Shown piece after piece: positions 44,736 through 55,200 of a stretch of DNA of 64,000 nt (the stretch's first letter is position 1; each line of letters begins with the position of its first letter). The notes under the pieces are model-generated. The model saw only the letters and a program-made list of their open reading frames with translations. It was not told the origin of the DNA and did not search any database. The translations under genes were made by a program, and so were the position numbers. Source of the stretch: Oceaniglobus ichthyenteri (GTDB lineage: Bacteria > Pseudomonadota > Alphaproteobacteria > Rhodobacterales > Rhodobacteraceae); assembly GCF_003057885.1 (NCBI RefSeq), contig NZ_QAGK01000004.1, positions 124,001 to 188,000 of the forward strand, read 5' to 3'.

Positions 44736-45071
44736 ATGTCACTTCCTGTCATCACCAAGGATATCTCTGACTCAGAAATTGAGCGGATGATGGAGAATGC
44801 ATTGAATGCGTCGAATTTCCTCAAGGCGATCAGCCATGAGGGGCGATTGATGATTCTGTGCCATCTGGCAACGGGCGAAAAATCGGTGACCGAGTTGGAA
44901 ACGCTGCTGTCGGCCCGACAGGCGGCTGTTTCACAACAATTGGCCCGGTTGCGCGCAGAAGGGTTGGTTGCCCCACGACGTGAAGGCAAGGCGATTTATT
45001 ATCGTTTGACAGATCCCCGCGCCATTCAGATACTGGATCTTGTTTACGATCTGTTCTGTAAAGACGGATAA
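44736..45071 (+). CDS. soxR: ArsR-family sulfur-responsive repressor SoxR
   Basis: The 111-residue protein is a winged helix-turn-helix ArsR-type repressor (GEKSVTELETLLSARQAAVSQQLARL, then the wing PRREGKAIYYRL). Two cysteines, C42 (ILCHLA) and C108 (LFCKDG), match the pair that forms a tetrasulfide link in the SoxR/SqrR/BigR group, so it should release DNA when persulfides accumulate. It lies 80 bases after soxS and 37 before soxT. No clear ribosome site. Confidence 0.9.
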   Translation: MSLPVITKDISDSEIERMMENALNASNFLKAISHEGRLMILCHLATGEKSVTELETLLSARQAAVSQQLARLRAEGLVAPRREGKAIYYRLTDPRAIQILDLVYDLFCKDG

Positions 45072-45108
45072 CCCAAAGCCACACCCGTGAACCAGCGGGA
45101 GAAGCCGG

Positions 45109-46161
45109 ATGATGTACAGTATTTCTGACGCGACAATTCTTGCGCTGATCGGCCTTGGCGGTGGCGTTATTCTTGGCCTTGCCGCGCGATTGGGGCGGTT
45201 TTGCACGCTCGGCGCGATCGAGGATTTCCTGTATCAGGGCAGCGATATCAGGCTGCGCATGTGGGGCTTGGCGATTGGTGTTGCGGGGCTGGGCACATTC
45301 GGCCTTGTCGGGTTGGGCGCATTGGATCCGGCGCAGACGATTTATCATCAGGCCCCGTTATCGCCCGCCTTCGCAATCCTTGGCGGGTTGCTGTTTGGGT
45401 ATGGCATGTCGATGGCGGGCAATTGCGGATTTGGCGCATTGGCGCGGTTTGGCGGCGGCGATCTGCGATCTTTCGTGATTGTCGTTGTCATGGGGATCAG
45501 CGCCTATTTCATGCTTTCCGGGCCGCTGTCGCATCTGCGGATTGCGGGTCTCGCCCTGACCGAGATTTCGGCCCAAACCCGCAGTTATCCACAGATCCTG
45601 AATGATCTGACGGGTCTTCCCATCGTGCCTCTGGGGCTTTTGATCAGTGGGGCGATCACCGGATTGGCCCTGTGGTCGCGGGATTTCATCAATCAACCCC
45701 GGGCGGTGATCTGGGGCGCATTGGTTGGCGTTGCCATCATCACCGGCTGGGCCGGAACCCAATGGGTGGCCGACACGGGATACAGCGCGTTTCCGGTCAA
45801 CAGTCATACCTTTACATCGCCCTTGGGCGAAACGCTGTTGTTTCTCATGACATCCAGCGGCGGAGGTCTGACCTTTGGGGTCGGATCGGTGTTTGGCGTG
45901 TTGGTCGGCGCCTTTATCGGCAGCCTGTTCAAAGGCCATTTCCGGTGGGAAGCCTGCGAAGACCCAAGAGAGCTGAAGCGTCAGGTTCTGGGCGCGGTCC
46001 TGATGGGGTTCGGGGCGATCTTGGCCATGGGATGCACCATCGGGCAGGGCATATCGGCGTTTTCCCTGCTGACCATCAATGCGCCCATCGTTTTCGCCGC
46101 GATCTTTGCCGGTGCAGCACTTGGCCTGCGCCAGCTGATCACCGGGCTGTCATTCGGGTGA
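45109..46161 (+). CDS. soxT: YeeE/YedE-family transporter SoxT
   Basis: The 350-residue inner-membrane protein has the family's repeated Cys motifs RLGRFCTLGA, AGNCGFGALARF and AMGCTIGQGISAF within about nine helices. SoxT proteins are thought to move sulfur compounds that relieve SoxR repression. Two ATGs in tandem (45109, 45112) follow GGGAG. It ends the soxS-soxR-soxT unit and is followed by a hairpin terminator. Confidence 0.88.
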   Translation: MMYSISDATILALIGLGGGVILGLAARLGRFCTLGAIEDFLYQGSDIRLRMWGLAIGVAGLGTFGLVGLGALDPAQTIYHQAPLSPAFAILGGLLFGYGMSMAGNCGFGALARFGGGDLRSFVIVVVMGISAYFMLSGPLSHLRIAGLALTEISAQTRSYPQILNDLTGLPIVPLGLLISGAITGLALWSRDFINQPRAVIWGALVGVAIITGWAGTQWVADTGYSAFPVNSHTFTSPLGETLLFLMTSSGGGLTFGVGSVFGVLVGAFIGSLFKGHFRWEACEDPRELKRQVLGAVLMGFGAILAMGCTIGQGISAFSLLTINAPIVFAAIFAGAALGLRQLITGLSFG

Positions 46162-46169
46162 TGTGAAAT

Positions 46170-46199
46170 ACCTGCCGCACAATAAACCGCGCGGCAGGT
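46170..46199. terminator. bidirectional hairpin between soxT and the persulfide dioxygenase gene
   Basis: ACCTGCCGC pairs with GCGGCAGGT (9 bp, 12-base loop) in the short gap between convergent genes. The flanks are only weakly T-rich in either direction, so it is a likely but imperfect two-way terminator. Confidence 0.6.
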
Positions 46200-46210
46200 G
46201 ATTTGGCCGG

Positions 46211-47116
46211 TTAAAACCGGTTCGCCGGTATCTTGAAATAGCTGTTTCCATCATCCTCGGCCGGGGGCAGGGCGCCCGCCCGCAGATTGACCTGCAGCGC
46301 GTGCAGCATCCGGTCAGGCAGGGCCAGCGTTGCATCGCGGTCTTCGCGGGTCTTGATGAAATCCGCACGCTCAATTGTTGAATTGACGTGAATGTTATCG
46401 GCCTTGTGCCGGGCGACGGTCGCTTCCCATGCGGGCTCTTTGCGGTCGCCCTTGCCGTAATCGTGGCCAATGAACAACCGCGTGTCATCAGGGCGCGACA
46501 GGATCGATTGAATGCTGTCCCACAGTTCTGCAGCGCTGCCACCGGGGAAATCGGCCCGCGACGATCCGCTGTCGGGATACATCAGCGTATCATGGACAAA
46601 TCCGGCATCCCCGGCAAAATAGCTGACCGACCCCAATGTGTGGCCGGTGGACAATTCGACCGTGACCGTCAGGTTGCCAATGTCGAACGTATCGCCATCT
46701 TCAAAGAACTCATCGAAATGCGGCGCCGGGTCAAGATCGGGCAGGTTATAATACTCGCGCCACAGCTCGGCAATTTTTTTGGTGCGCACGCCAATGGCAT
46801 TGGGCAGGCCCGTCTGCTGTTTCAGCCAGGCCGACGCCATCATGTGATCGGCGTGGGGGTGCGTGTCGATGATGCGCACCGGCTCCAGCCCCTTCTCCTT
46901 GACCAGATCCAACACCTTTTGCGCGCTGGCGGTCGATGTGCGCGCCGAACGCGGATCGAAATTCAGCACCACATCAATCAGCGCCGCCTTTTTTGTTTCG
47001 GGGCAGGCCATGACATATTGAACCGACCCGGTATCAGCCTCGTAAATCCCCCAGACATCGGGCGATCCGGCGCCGGTGGATGGGCTGTGACGGGTAAGGT
47101 GTTGATAATCAGACAT
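46211..47116 (-). CDS. persulfide dioxygenase-like MBL-fold protein
   Basis: The 301-residue cytoplasmic protein has the metal motif H86-P-H88-A-D90-H91, then ELSTGHTLGSVSYF and FIGHDYG, as in ETHE1/Blh-type persulfide dioxygenases. These oxidise glutathione persulfide to sulfite with a mononuclear iron. Placement beside a SoxR-controlled sulfur cluster supports the role. The 110 bases upstream hold a perfect inverted repeat, a candidate operator. A glyoxalase II-like hydrolase is the alternative, but the gene context favours sulfur. Confidence 0.82.
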   Translation of the reverse strand: MSDYQHLTRHSPSTGAGSPDVWGIYEADTGSVQYVMACPETKKAALIDVVLNFDPRSARTSTASAQKVLDLVKEKGLEPVRIIDTHPHADHMMASAWLKQQTGLPNAIGVRTKKIAELWREYYNLPDLDPAPHFDEFFEDGDTFDIGNLTVTVELSTGHTLGSVSYFAGDAGFVHDTLMYPDSGSSRADFPGGSAAELWDSIQSILSRPDDTRLFIGHDYGKGDRKEPAWEATVARHKADNIHVNSTIERADFIKTREDRDATLALPDRMLHALQVNLRAGALPPAEDDGNSYFKIPANRF

Positions 47117-47157
47117 GGCGGGCTCCTTTTTCTGACACTGGCAAAGCCGGTGTTTGC

Positions 47158-47179
47158 GGTTACTTACAACGTAGTAACC
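47158..47179. promoter_or_regulatory. inverted repeat upstream of the persulfide dioxygenase gene
   Basis: GGTTACT-tacaacgt-AGTAACC is a perfect 7-base inverted repeat with an 8-base spacer, 41 bases upstream of the start codon. Size and symmetry fit a dimeric repressor site. Confidence 0.5.
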
Positions 47180-47226
47180 TGCAAACCCTGTGACAAGGAC
47201 GCGCGCTGTTCAGCCGCGGCGCACCC

Positions 47227-48681
47227 TTAATCGCGCTGACGCAAATCGCGGAATGAAACCAAAAGCGCCAGAACGACAACAACGGCAATCAGGGCAAAAC
47301 CAACCACCATTGCCGTTCGCCAGGATGTGACGGCAAGCGTGGAAAACACCGCCGCCGTGATCACCGCAATGCCCACTGCCGTGCCGATCCGCTGACCGGT
47401 TTGCATGATCGCACCGGAACTGCCGGCGTAATCCAGCGGCACATCGGCCAGGGTCAATGTCTGGTTTGGGCTGATCACCACCCCCTGCGCCAGACCGATA
47501 AAGGACAGCGATGCCATCAGCCACCAGATGCTGATATGGCCAGCCTCGTGCAGGATCACCACGAAAATGCTCAGCCCAAGACCGAACAGTGCCAACAGCA
47601 GCCCACCAATCACCAGCTTGCGACCCATTGCCAACACCCGGCTGCCGGCCCAATAGGCGGCATAAGCCGACAGCAATGCGGCGGGAATGCCGAAAAAACC
47701 CGATTGCAGCGCGGTTTTGCCGCCGCCTTCCTGAACATAGAGCGCGACCAGCACCCAAACGCTGGTGATGCCCATGAAATACAGGGTCATGATCGTGATG
47801 CCGTTGGTATAGCTGTGTGTCGAAAATATCTTGAGATCAACCATCGGGCTGAATCCCAGTCGGACATAGCGTTGTTCCCATTTGACCCAAAGCCAGAGCA
47901 TGACAAAGCCAAAGGGCAGCAACACCCATGTGATCGCGCGCCCGCTACCTTCTACAAAGGGAAACAGAACGGCAAGAACGGCAAGGCCCAAAAGCACGGC
48001 CCCCACCGGATCAAGCGAGCGCAGGCCACTGCCCGTGCGCGGCAGGCGAACAATCAAAGGGCGCGGAAACCACAGCAACCCCAGAACAATCGCCGTTACC
48101 CCGATCGGCACATTTACCAGAAATGTCAACCGCCAGCCCAATTCAGGACCGCCAAGTTCAATCAGAAATCCACCCAGAACCGGGCCGATGGCAACCGAAA
48201 ACCCAACGGTGGTGCCGAAATAGCCAAAGGCACGACCACGGGCATCGCCGCGAAAGTAATGCTGGATCATCCCCAAACCCTGAGGATTGAGAAGTCCGGA
48301 TCCGATCCCTTGGGCAAAACGCGCCGCGTTCAGCCATTCGGCATTGGGCGCCAGCCCCGCCGCCACCGATGAGGCGGTGAAAATGCTGACCCCGATCAAA
48401 AACAGCCCGCCGCGCCCCATGATATCACCGGCCCGCCCGGCCGCCACCAACACCACACCAAAGGTCAGAGCATACCCCGACAGCACCCATTGCAAATCGG
48501 ATTGCGACGCATCAAGCCCCAGCCGGATGGACGGCAGCGCAACGTTGACGATGCTGACCCCGACAAGTGTCATGAAAATCGTGACCAACAGAACGAAAAG
48601 AATGCGCCATCTTACCGGATCTGCCGTTGGATCGGTTTCTGCCCCGTTGGATGTTTTCACATCGGTCTTTGACGAAACCAT
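47227..48681 (-). CDS. MFS transporter, DHA2-like (14 helices)
   Basis: The 484-residue protein has about fourteen hydrophobic helices, with the motif VLVAAGRAGDIMGRGGLFLIG after the second and LLNPQGLGMIQHYFRGDARGR further on, as in DHA2-type drug/proton antiporters. The substrate is unknown. It lies upstream of the persulfide dioxygenase gene on the same strand with a 110-base gap containing the inverted repeat, so the two are probably separate transcripts. The last residues are basic (DLRQRD). Confidence 0.8.
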   Translation of the reverse strand: MVSSKTDVKTSNGAETDPTADPVRWRILFVLLVTIFMTLVGVSIVNVALPSIRLGLDASQSDLQWVLSGYALTFGVVLVAAGRAGDIMGRGGLFLIGVSIFTASSVAAGLAPNAEWLNAARFAQGIGSGLLNPQGLGMIQHYFRGDARGRAFGYFGTTVGFSVAIGPVLGGFLIELGGPELGWRLTFLVNVPIGVTAIVLGLLWFPRPLIVRLPRTGSGLRSLDPVGAVLLGLAVLAVLFPFVEGSGRAITWVLLPFGFVMLWLWVKWEQRYVRLGFSPMVDLKIFSTHSYTNGITIMTLYFMGITSVWVLVALYVQEGGGKTALQSGFFGIPAALLSAYAAYWAGSRVLAMGRKLVIGGLLLALFGLGLSIFVVILHEAGHISIWWLMASLSFIGLAQGVVISPNQTLTLADVPLDYAGSSGAIMQTGQRIGTAVGIAVITAAVFSTLAVTSWRTAMVVGFALIAVVVVLALLVSFRDLRQRD

Positions 48682-48792
48682 AATCCACGACTCTCTTTAT
48701 GCGATGCCCGTCAGATCGTGTAACCCAAAGGCGGGACAAGTACAATTTTTCAGGCAAGGTACGGCAAAGACCCATCGCGCCATCGTGCGGCC

Positions 48793-49134
48793 TTAATCCA
48801 GGAGTTTTTTGACGAATTTCGATTTCAGCCCGATCTGCCCGAAGCCCGGAACCTTGCAATCGATATCGTGATCGCCCGCGACCAGCCGAATATTTCGCAC
48901 CTTTGTGCCGACCTTGACCACCGATGACGATCCCTTGAGCTTGAGATCCTTGATCACCGTCACGGTATCGCCGTCCAACAGGATGTTGCCCACGCTGTCG
49001 CGCACCTGATCCTCGGAACTATTGCCCTGGTCTGGCGACCATTCATGGCCGCATTCCGGGCAGGTCAGCAAAGCATCCACCTGATAGGTATAGGTTGAGG
49101 CGCATTCGGGGCAGGGGGGCAATGTATCGGTCAT
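48793..49134 (-). CDS. zinc-ribbon protein YjdM/PhnA family
   Basis: The 113-residue protein has an N-terminal zinc ribbon (CPECAST and LLTCPECGHEW) and the PhnA-type C-terminal domain with DGDTVTVIKDLKLKGSSSVVK and VPGFGQIGLKSKFVKK. Despite the old phosphonate label, the YjdM family has no proven phosphonate role. It is a single gene between the MFS gene and the glucan synthase gene. Confidence 0.88.
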   Translation of the reverse strand: MTDTLPPCPECASTYTYQVDALLTCPECGHEWSPDQGNSSEDQVRDSVGNILLDGDTVTVIKDLKLKGSSSVVKVGTKVRNIRLVAGDHDIDCKVPGFGQIGLKSKFVKKLLD

Positions 49135-49231
49135 GGCGCAGTGTTACCGTTCGCCCCGCAAAGTGGCCAGAGCATATTTGGGCAGACGGTCCAGCCATGG
49201 GCAACTGCACCCAAAAACGGCGCACCGCAGA

Positions 49232-52200
49232 TCACAGGGCGATGCCGGCCTTCGGGTCGATCACCGTACCGTTGATTTTTATTTCCGATCCGGTGCCGAC
49301 AATATCGAATGTCTTGCCCTCCAGCGTCAGCCGGGCCTTGAACCCCGGCCAATCCGACGGCAGCGCCGGCGCCACGAACAACCGGTCGCCGCGTCGCCGG
49401 ATGCCCAGAATCGCCTCAACCCCGGCCCGGTACAGCCAACCGCCCGACCCGGTGTACCATGTCCAGCCACCGCGCCCGGCCTTGTCGTCGGCACCGTAAA
49501 CATCGGCGGCGGCGACATAGGGTTCGACCCGGTACAGATCGGCGGCCTCGCGCGTCAGCGCGTGGTTGATCGGGTTCAGCATGTCAAAACACCGTTTTGC
49601 ATCGTCGCCGCGCCCCAGCATCGCCAGCGCATAAACAGTCCAGGTTGCGGCATGGGTGTACTGGCCGCCATTTTCGCGCACGCCGGGGGGATAACCTTTG
49701 ATGTAGCCCGGTTCCTTTTCGGTGTTGGCAAAGGGTGGCGTGAACAGGCGCACGATCTGTGCATCCTCATCGACAAGGTGTTGCAACACCTGATCCATGA
49801 CCGCGTTCTGGCGGGCCGGATCGCCCTGGCCCGACATCACGCTCCAGGATTGCGCGATCGAATCGATGCGGCATTCAACACTGTCCTGCGATCCCAGCGG
49901 TGTGCCGTCGTCATAATATCCGCGCAGATATTGGGTGCCGTCCCATCCCGCACTTTCGATGGCTTGTTTCAGCGCGCTCAGATGATCGCGCCAATGTTGG
50001 GCGCGCGCGGCGTCGCCCCGGGCGTCGGCCACCGGTGCAAAAACATTCAGCGCATGCGCCAGAAACCAGCTCAGCCAAACGCTTTCGCCGCGCCCGGCCT
50101 CGCCCACGCGGTTCATCCCGTCGTTCCAGTCACCGCCAAGGATCAGGGACAAGCCCCGCGTGCCGGTGCGCCCGATTGCAAGATCAAGCGCGCGGGTGGC
50201 GTGTTCGTAAACGCTCGCGGTTTCCTGCGATGTTTCGGGCTGAAAAAACCTGTCATGCTCGCCCGGGTCCAACGCGGGGCCGGTCAGGAATGGCACGGCC
50301 TCGTCCAGAATTGACCGGTCTGCGGTGCAGTCAATGTATTGCATGATGCCATAGGTCAGCCAGACGACATCGTCGGAAATCATCGTGCGCACCCCGGCCC
50401 CGGTTTCGGGCAACCACCAGTGTTGCACATCGCCCTCGGGGAATTGTCGCGCGGCGGCGTTCAATATCTGCGCGCGCGCCAAACCCGGATCGTGCAGCAG
50501 CAATGACAGGGTATCCTGAAGCTGATCGCGAAACCCAAAGGCACCGCTGGCCTGATAAAACGCCGAACGCGCCTGAATCCGGCAGGCGAGTGTCTGATAA
50601 GGCAGCCAGCGGTTGATCATGAGATCAAAGGCCGGATCGGGCGTTGACACCTGCAAAACGTTCAGGAAATCATCCCATGTTTTGGTCGTGGCGGCCGTGG
50701 CGGCATCAAACGTGCCCCGCCGATGACGCCGCGCCAATGTCAGCGCGGCGTCCCGCCCGGCCGCATCGCCCAGAACAAGGGTCACGACGCGGGTCTGACC
50801 CGGCGCAACGCTCAGATCGATGGCCAGCGCGGCGCAGGGGTCGCCATGGCCGCCGGCATCATGGGCCAACGCCGCACCGCGCGCCACCGTGTCGGGCAGG
50901 AACACCGTGCCCCGGCCCAAAAACGCACCCCGGTTGGTGGTAAAAGACGACAGTGGCGCATCGCTGCACAAAAACGCCGTGCGCCCGGGAAACTGGGTGG
51001 AAAACGGATTTTCCACCATCAGCACACCGTCATCGGCAAAGCTGCGCAGCATCGGCGCGGTCTTGTCGCGGCTGTTGCCCATCACCCATTCGGCATAGCC
51101 ATACAGCCGCAGGCGCCGTTGGGCATGCCCGTCATTGGTGACGGAAATCTGTGTGATCTTGACCGGATCGTTAGGGTGCACAACCTGTGACGCGCTGATC
51201 GTCAGCGGCGTGTCAGAGCAGGTAAATTGGGTGATCCCGGCGCTGTGCGATGCCTCGTACCGGGCATCGGGCCGGGTGGAGAGGGCGGCGAAGGGGGTGA
51301 AAACCTCGTGACTGTCCAGATCGGTCAGGTGTATCGTTTCGCCGGGCCGGTTGATCACCGGATCGTTCGACCAGGGTGTCAGATGATGATCGCGCGAATT
51401 GCGGCTCCAGGTGAATCCCGCGCCTTCGGCCGAGATATGCGCACCGAAATCGCCGTTTGACATGACGTTGATCCACGGTTGCGGCGTTGATTGGCCAGTG
51501 CGCAGCCGCACAACATAATCGCGCCCGGTTTGTGAAAATCCGCCATATCCGTTCCAGAATTGCAGGTCATCCTGAGGGCCGCGTGGCTTGGTCAGGTTCA
51601 CCAGCGGGTTGCGCACGTGCGGCACCAACCCGGTAGACGGCGGGATGTTCCTGTGTGACGCGGCCAATGCCTCGGCGCGGTCGATCTGGGTTGAAAACAT
51701 GCCGTTGCGCGCATGCAGAACGATCCGCGCTGCCGCCAGCAACGCATCATAGGATTGATCGGCCAGCGTGTCGCGCCGCAATGTGAAGATATGCGTGCGC
51801 GCCGACGGAATCTGACTGCGGGCGCGGGTGATATCGGCGATATCTTCAAGGGCGGTCTGAAGATCCTGAACATAGGATGCCGCCCTTTCGTTGACGATCA
51901 CGAGGTCGGTGTTCAATCCACGGCCATAAAAATAATTCTGTGCGCGCAGGGCCTTGCGCGCCACGGCGATGTCATCGACCGTATCGATGCGCAACACCAT
52001 GATCGGATAATCGCCGGAAATCCCCATCGGCCAAAGGGCCGATTGCGGGGCCGCGTCATATTTTCCATCTGTCGGTTTCAGACCGGGATCGGGCCAGATC
52101 AGATAAGAGGCCAGCCGTTTGAACAACACCGCCTCGCTCAGATCACTGTCGGCATGGCGCAACTGGATTTGTGATCTGGTCCAGGCCTGCATCGCCTCAT

Positions 52201-55200
52201 AGGTGAACATCTCTTGCGGTAGAAAATGCTGCACACATGTATCAAGCTCGCCGCGGGTGGGGGCGGCGATGGTCCAGAAAATCAGCCGCGCCTTGCCCCC
52301 TGCAGGCACCAGCAGCGTCCGGCGCAGGGCAAAGATCGGATCAAGGGTAAATCCATCGGTGCCCTCCAGCGCGGCACCGGCGTCAAAGACCGCCGCATTG
52401 CCCAATGTGCGGCCCCGCCCGATGAATCGGCGCCGGTCGGTTTCTGCCTCGGCGGCGCCCACACCGGCGCCGCAATCAACCAACATATGCGCCACGCGCA
52501 TCGCCGGTTCATCGGGGCGGCGCGGATTGCGGTGGGCATGTATCACCTGTCGGTTGCGCGAAATCTCGGTGCGCACGAACATTTTCGAAAACACCGGATG
52601 GGCGAAATCAGCATCGGCAGGCCCGATAACCGGTTCTGAATATGATGTCACCTCAATCAGCCGGTCGCGTGATCCGGTGTTGGTCAGGGTCAGCCGCCGG
52701 GCTTCGGCATCGCGGTCGCTGGCGACGATGATATCGATTTGCGACCGCAGGGTGCCGACGGTTTTGTGGTATTCAACCTTGCTATCGGAAATGACAGTCT
52801 GTGCCGTTTCACCCGGGGCCGGGCGGGGATCGGCGGTTGCCGACCACCACTCACCGGTGCCGGTGTCGCGCAAGAACACATATGGCCCGGCCCCCGGTTC
52901 CACCGGATCTGGCCGCCACCGGGTGACAGCCTGACCGTTCCACGACGCCCGTCCCGACCCGCGCGAGGACAAAAGCAGGGAATAATGCCCGTTCGACAAC
53001 AGCGCCGCGGCGTTCGGCCGTGTGGCAGGATTGTCGATGATGATGTCTTCCTGCACCGCCAGTTCGGCACGGCCCTTGACAGGCTCGGCTTCGACGCGGG
53101 CGATTTTTCGCGGTACGGCGCGGGGCGCGCGTTCCTGCAACAGCAGTTCTGCCGCCTCGATCACGGCGTCCGAATGAAACCTTTCGCGCAGCCGCCCCTC
53201 GTGCACGACGTTGGAAATGGCGGCGATGGACATGCCGTGGTGATGGGCCATGAAATTGCGCACCAGCACATGGGATTCGTTTTCCGGAACCCGCGCCGGG
53301 GTGAAATCGATCGCATCGTAAAACCCATAGCGGCCAAGCGCGCCCATGTCCTGTAGCCGCGCCAGATTGGCGGCGGCTGCCTTTGGCTGAAACTGACTGG
53401 CAAGGATGGTGGCATAGGGGGCGACGACCGCCTGACTGGCCAGCCCCCGTTTCAACCCCAGCGACGGGATGCCGAAGGTCATGTATTGATAGGTCATTTC
53501 AGGATCGCGGGCGTTGAACGCGCTTTCCGAAACACCCCATGGAAAGCCGCGTTGTTTGCCGTGTTCGATCTGCCGGCGCACCGACAATCGGTTGCTTTGA
53601 TTCAGGATGCCGCCCTGTTGTTCCTGCATTACAAGGGTCGGCATCAGGTATTCGAACATCGAGCCTGACCATGACATCAGTGATCCGCGCGCCCCGACCG
53701 GCACGATCGGGCGGCCCAGACGGAACCAATGTTCGGTGGGCAGATCACCCTTGGCAATGCCAAAGAAACTGGCCAGTCGCGCCTCGGAGGCCAGCAGATC
53801 ATAGGCCGAAGCGTCAAGCGCATCGTCATCCACGCGGTACCCGATTGAAAGCAATTTCCGGTCACGGTGCAACAGGAAACCGAAATCCATCTTGAACGCC
53901 ATTTCTCGGGCTTGTTGCGCCAGCGATTGCAGGCGGGCGCGCAAATCATCGCGCGCTTCGCGGGTCAGGGTGGCATCGGCAATGCGTGCCTCACATCCCC
54001 GGCGCAATGCCATGGCCCAGTCAATCACCGACTGGCTGTTTGGTGTGTCTATTTCGGCGTCATAATCCCTTGCCAATGTTTCAATATCTGCGGCGATCAC
54101 CGACAGGCCGATCACCCGGACCGAGGCCAGTTCATGTTCTTCTTCCATTCGGGCAAGGGCGCGGCGGAATTCTGCGATACGTTCGCTCAGATGATGGCGC
54201 AGCGGGCGCAGAGTGCGGCGATCATCGGGGATGGTGGCGATTTCGTTGACCAGAACGCCGGCACAATCGCGCAATCCGTCAAAATCGGGCTTGAACTGCG
54301 TGACATGGGCTGTGGTCCAGTCATCACAGGCGGCCGACACGGCAATCAGATGCCCGGCAAGGTTGCCGCTGTCCACTGTGGACACATAGCGCGGCTCAAG
54401 CGGGGCGGCGCGGCGGGTATCGTACCAGTTGAACAGGTGGCCCTTGTGTTTGTCCAACCGGGCGACCGACGCCATTGTCTGTTCCAGACGGGTGACGGTA
54501 TCGGCCATCGCGATCCATCCGAAATCACGCGCCGCCACGACCGAAAGCAGGTACAGCCCGATATTGGTGGGCGATGTGCGTTCGGCGATCACCGGGGTTG
54601 GAATTTCCTGAAAATTGTCAGGCGGCAGCCAGTTCTGATCTTCGGTGACAAAGGTTTCGAAATATGTCCAGGTGCGGCGCGCCACCTGTCGCAACACATC
54701 GCGATCCGTTGGCGACACCACCAGTTGATCTTCGGTTTCGGCTGATTGGCTGACCGACCAGGCGACAAACGGCGCCACCGTCCACATTGCCGCCAGAACC
54801 GCGGCAACCGGCCAGGCACCATCCAGAGCCAGCGTGATCGCCACGGCGCTCAGGCTGATTGCGACGGACCAGCGCATGGAGGACCAATAGGCAAACGGTG
54901 AGGTGCGCACGACCTTTGGTGCCGCACTGGCCGCCTGCCATTCCAACAGATTGCGATGGCTAAGAAACAGACGATACAGTGTTCTCAATATCGCATCGGC
55001 CATCACCGTGGCGGTATGGGCGATAAACACGATCCGCAAAACGACCTGTGCGGTGTTGTCGGCAATCAGGTTCGTCAGCCAATGAAGGTTGGCCAACCAC
55101 CCCGTGCCTTCGGGAAGCAGGGTCATATCCCGCACAAGGGTGAGTGTTGGCGATACAAACAGGCTGAGCACCAGAAGGATCTGCCAGAATGTCGCCTCCT

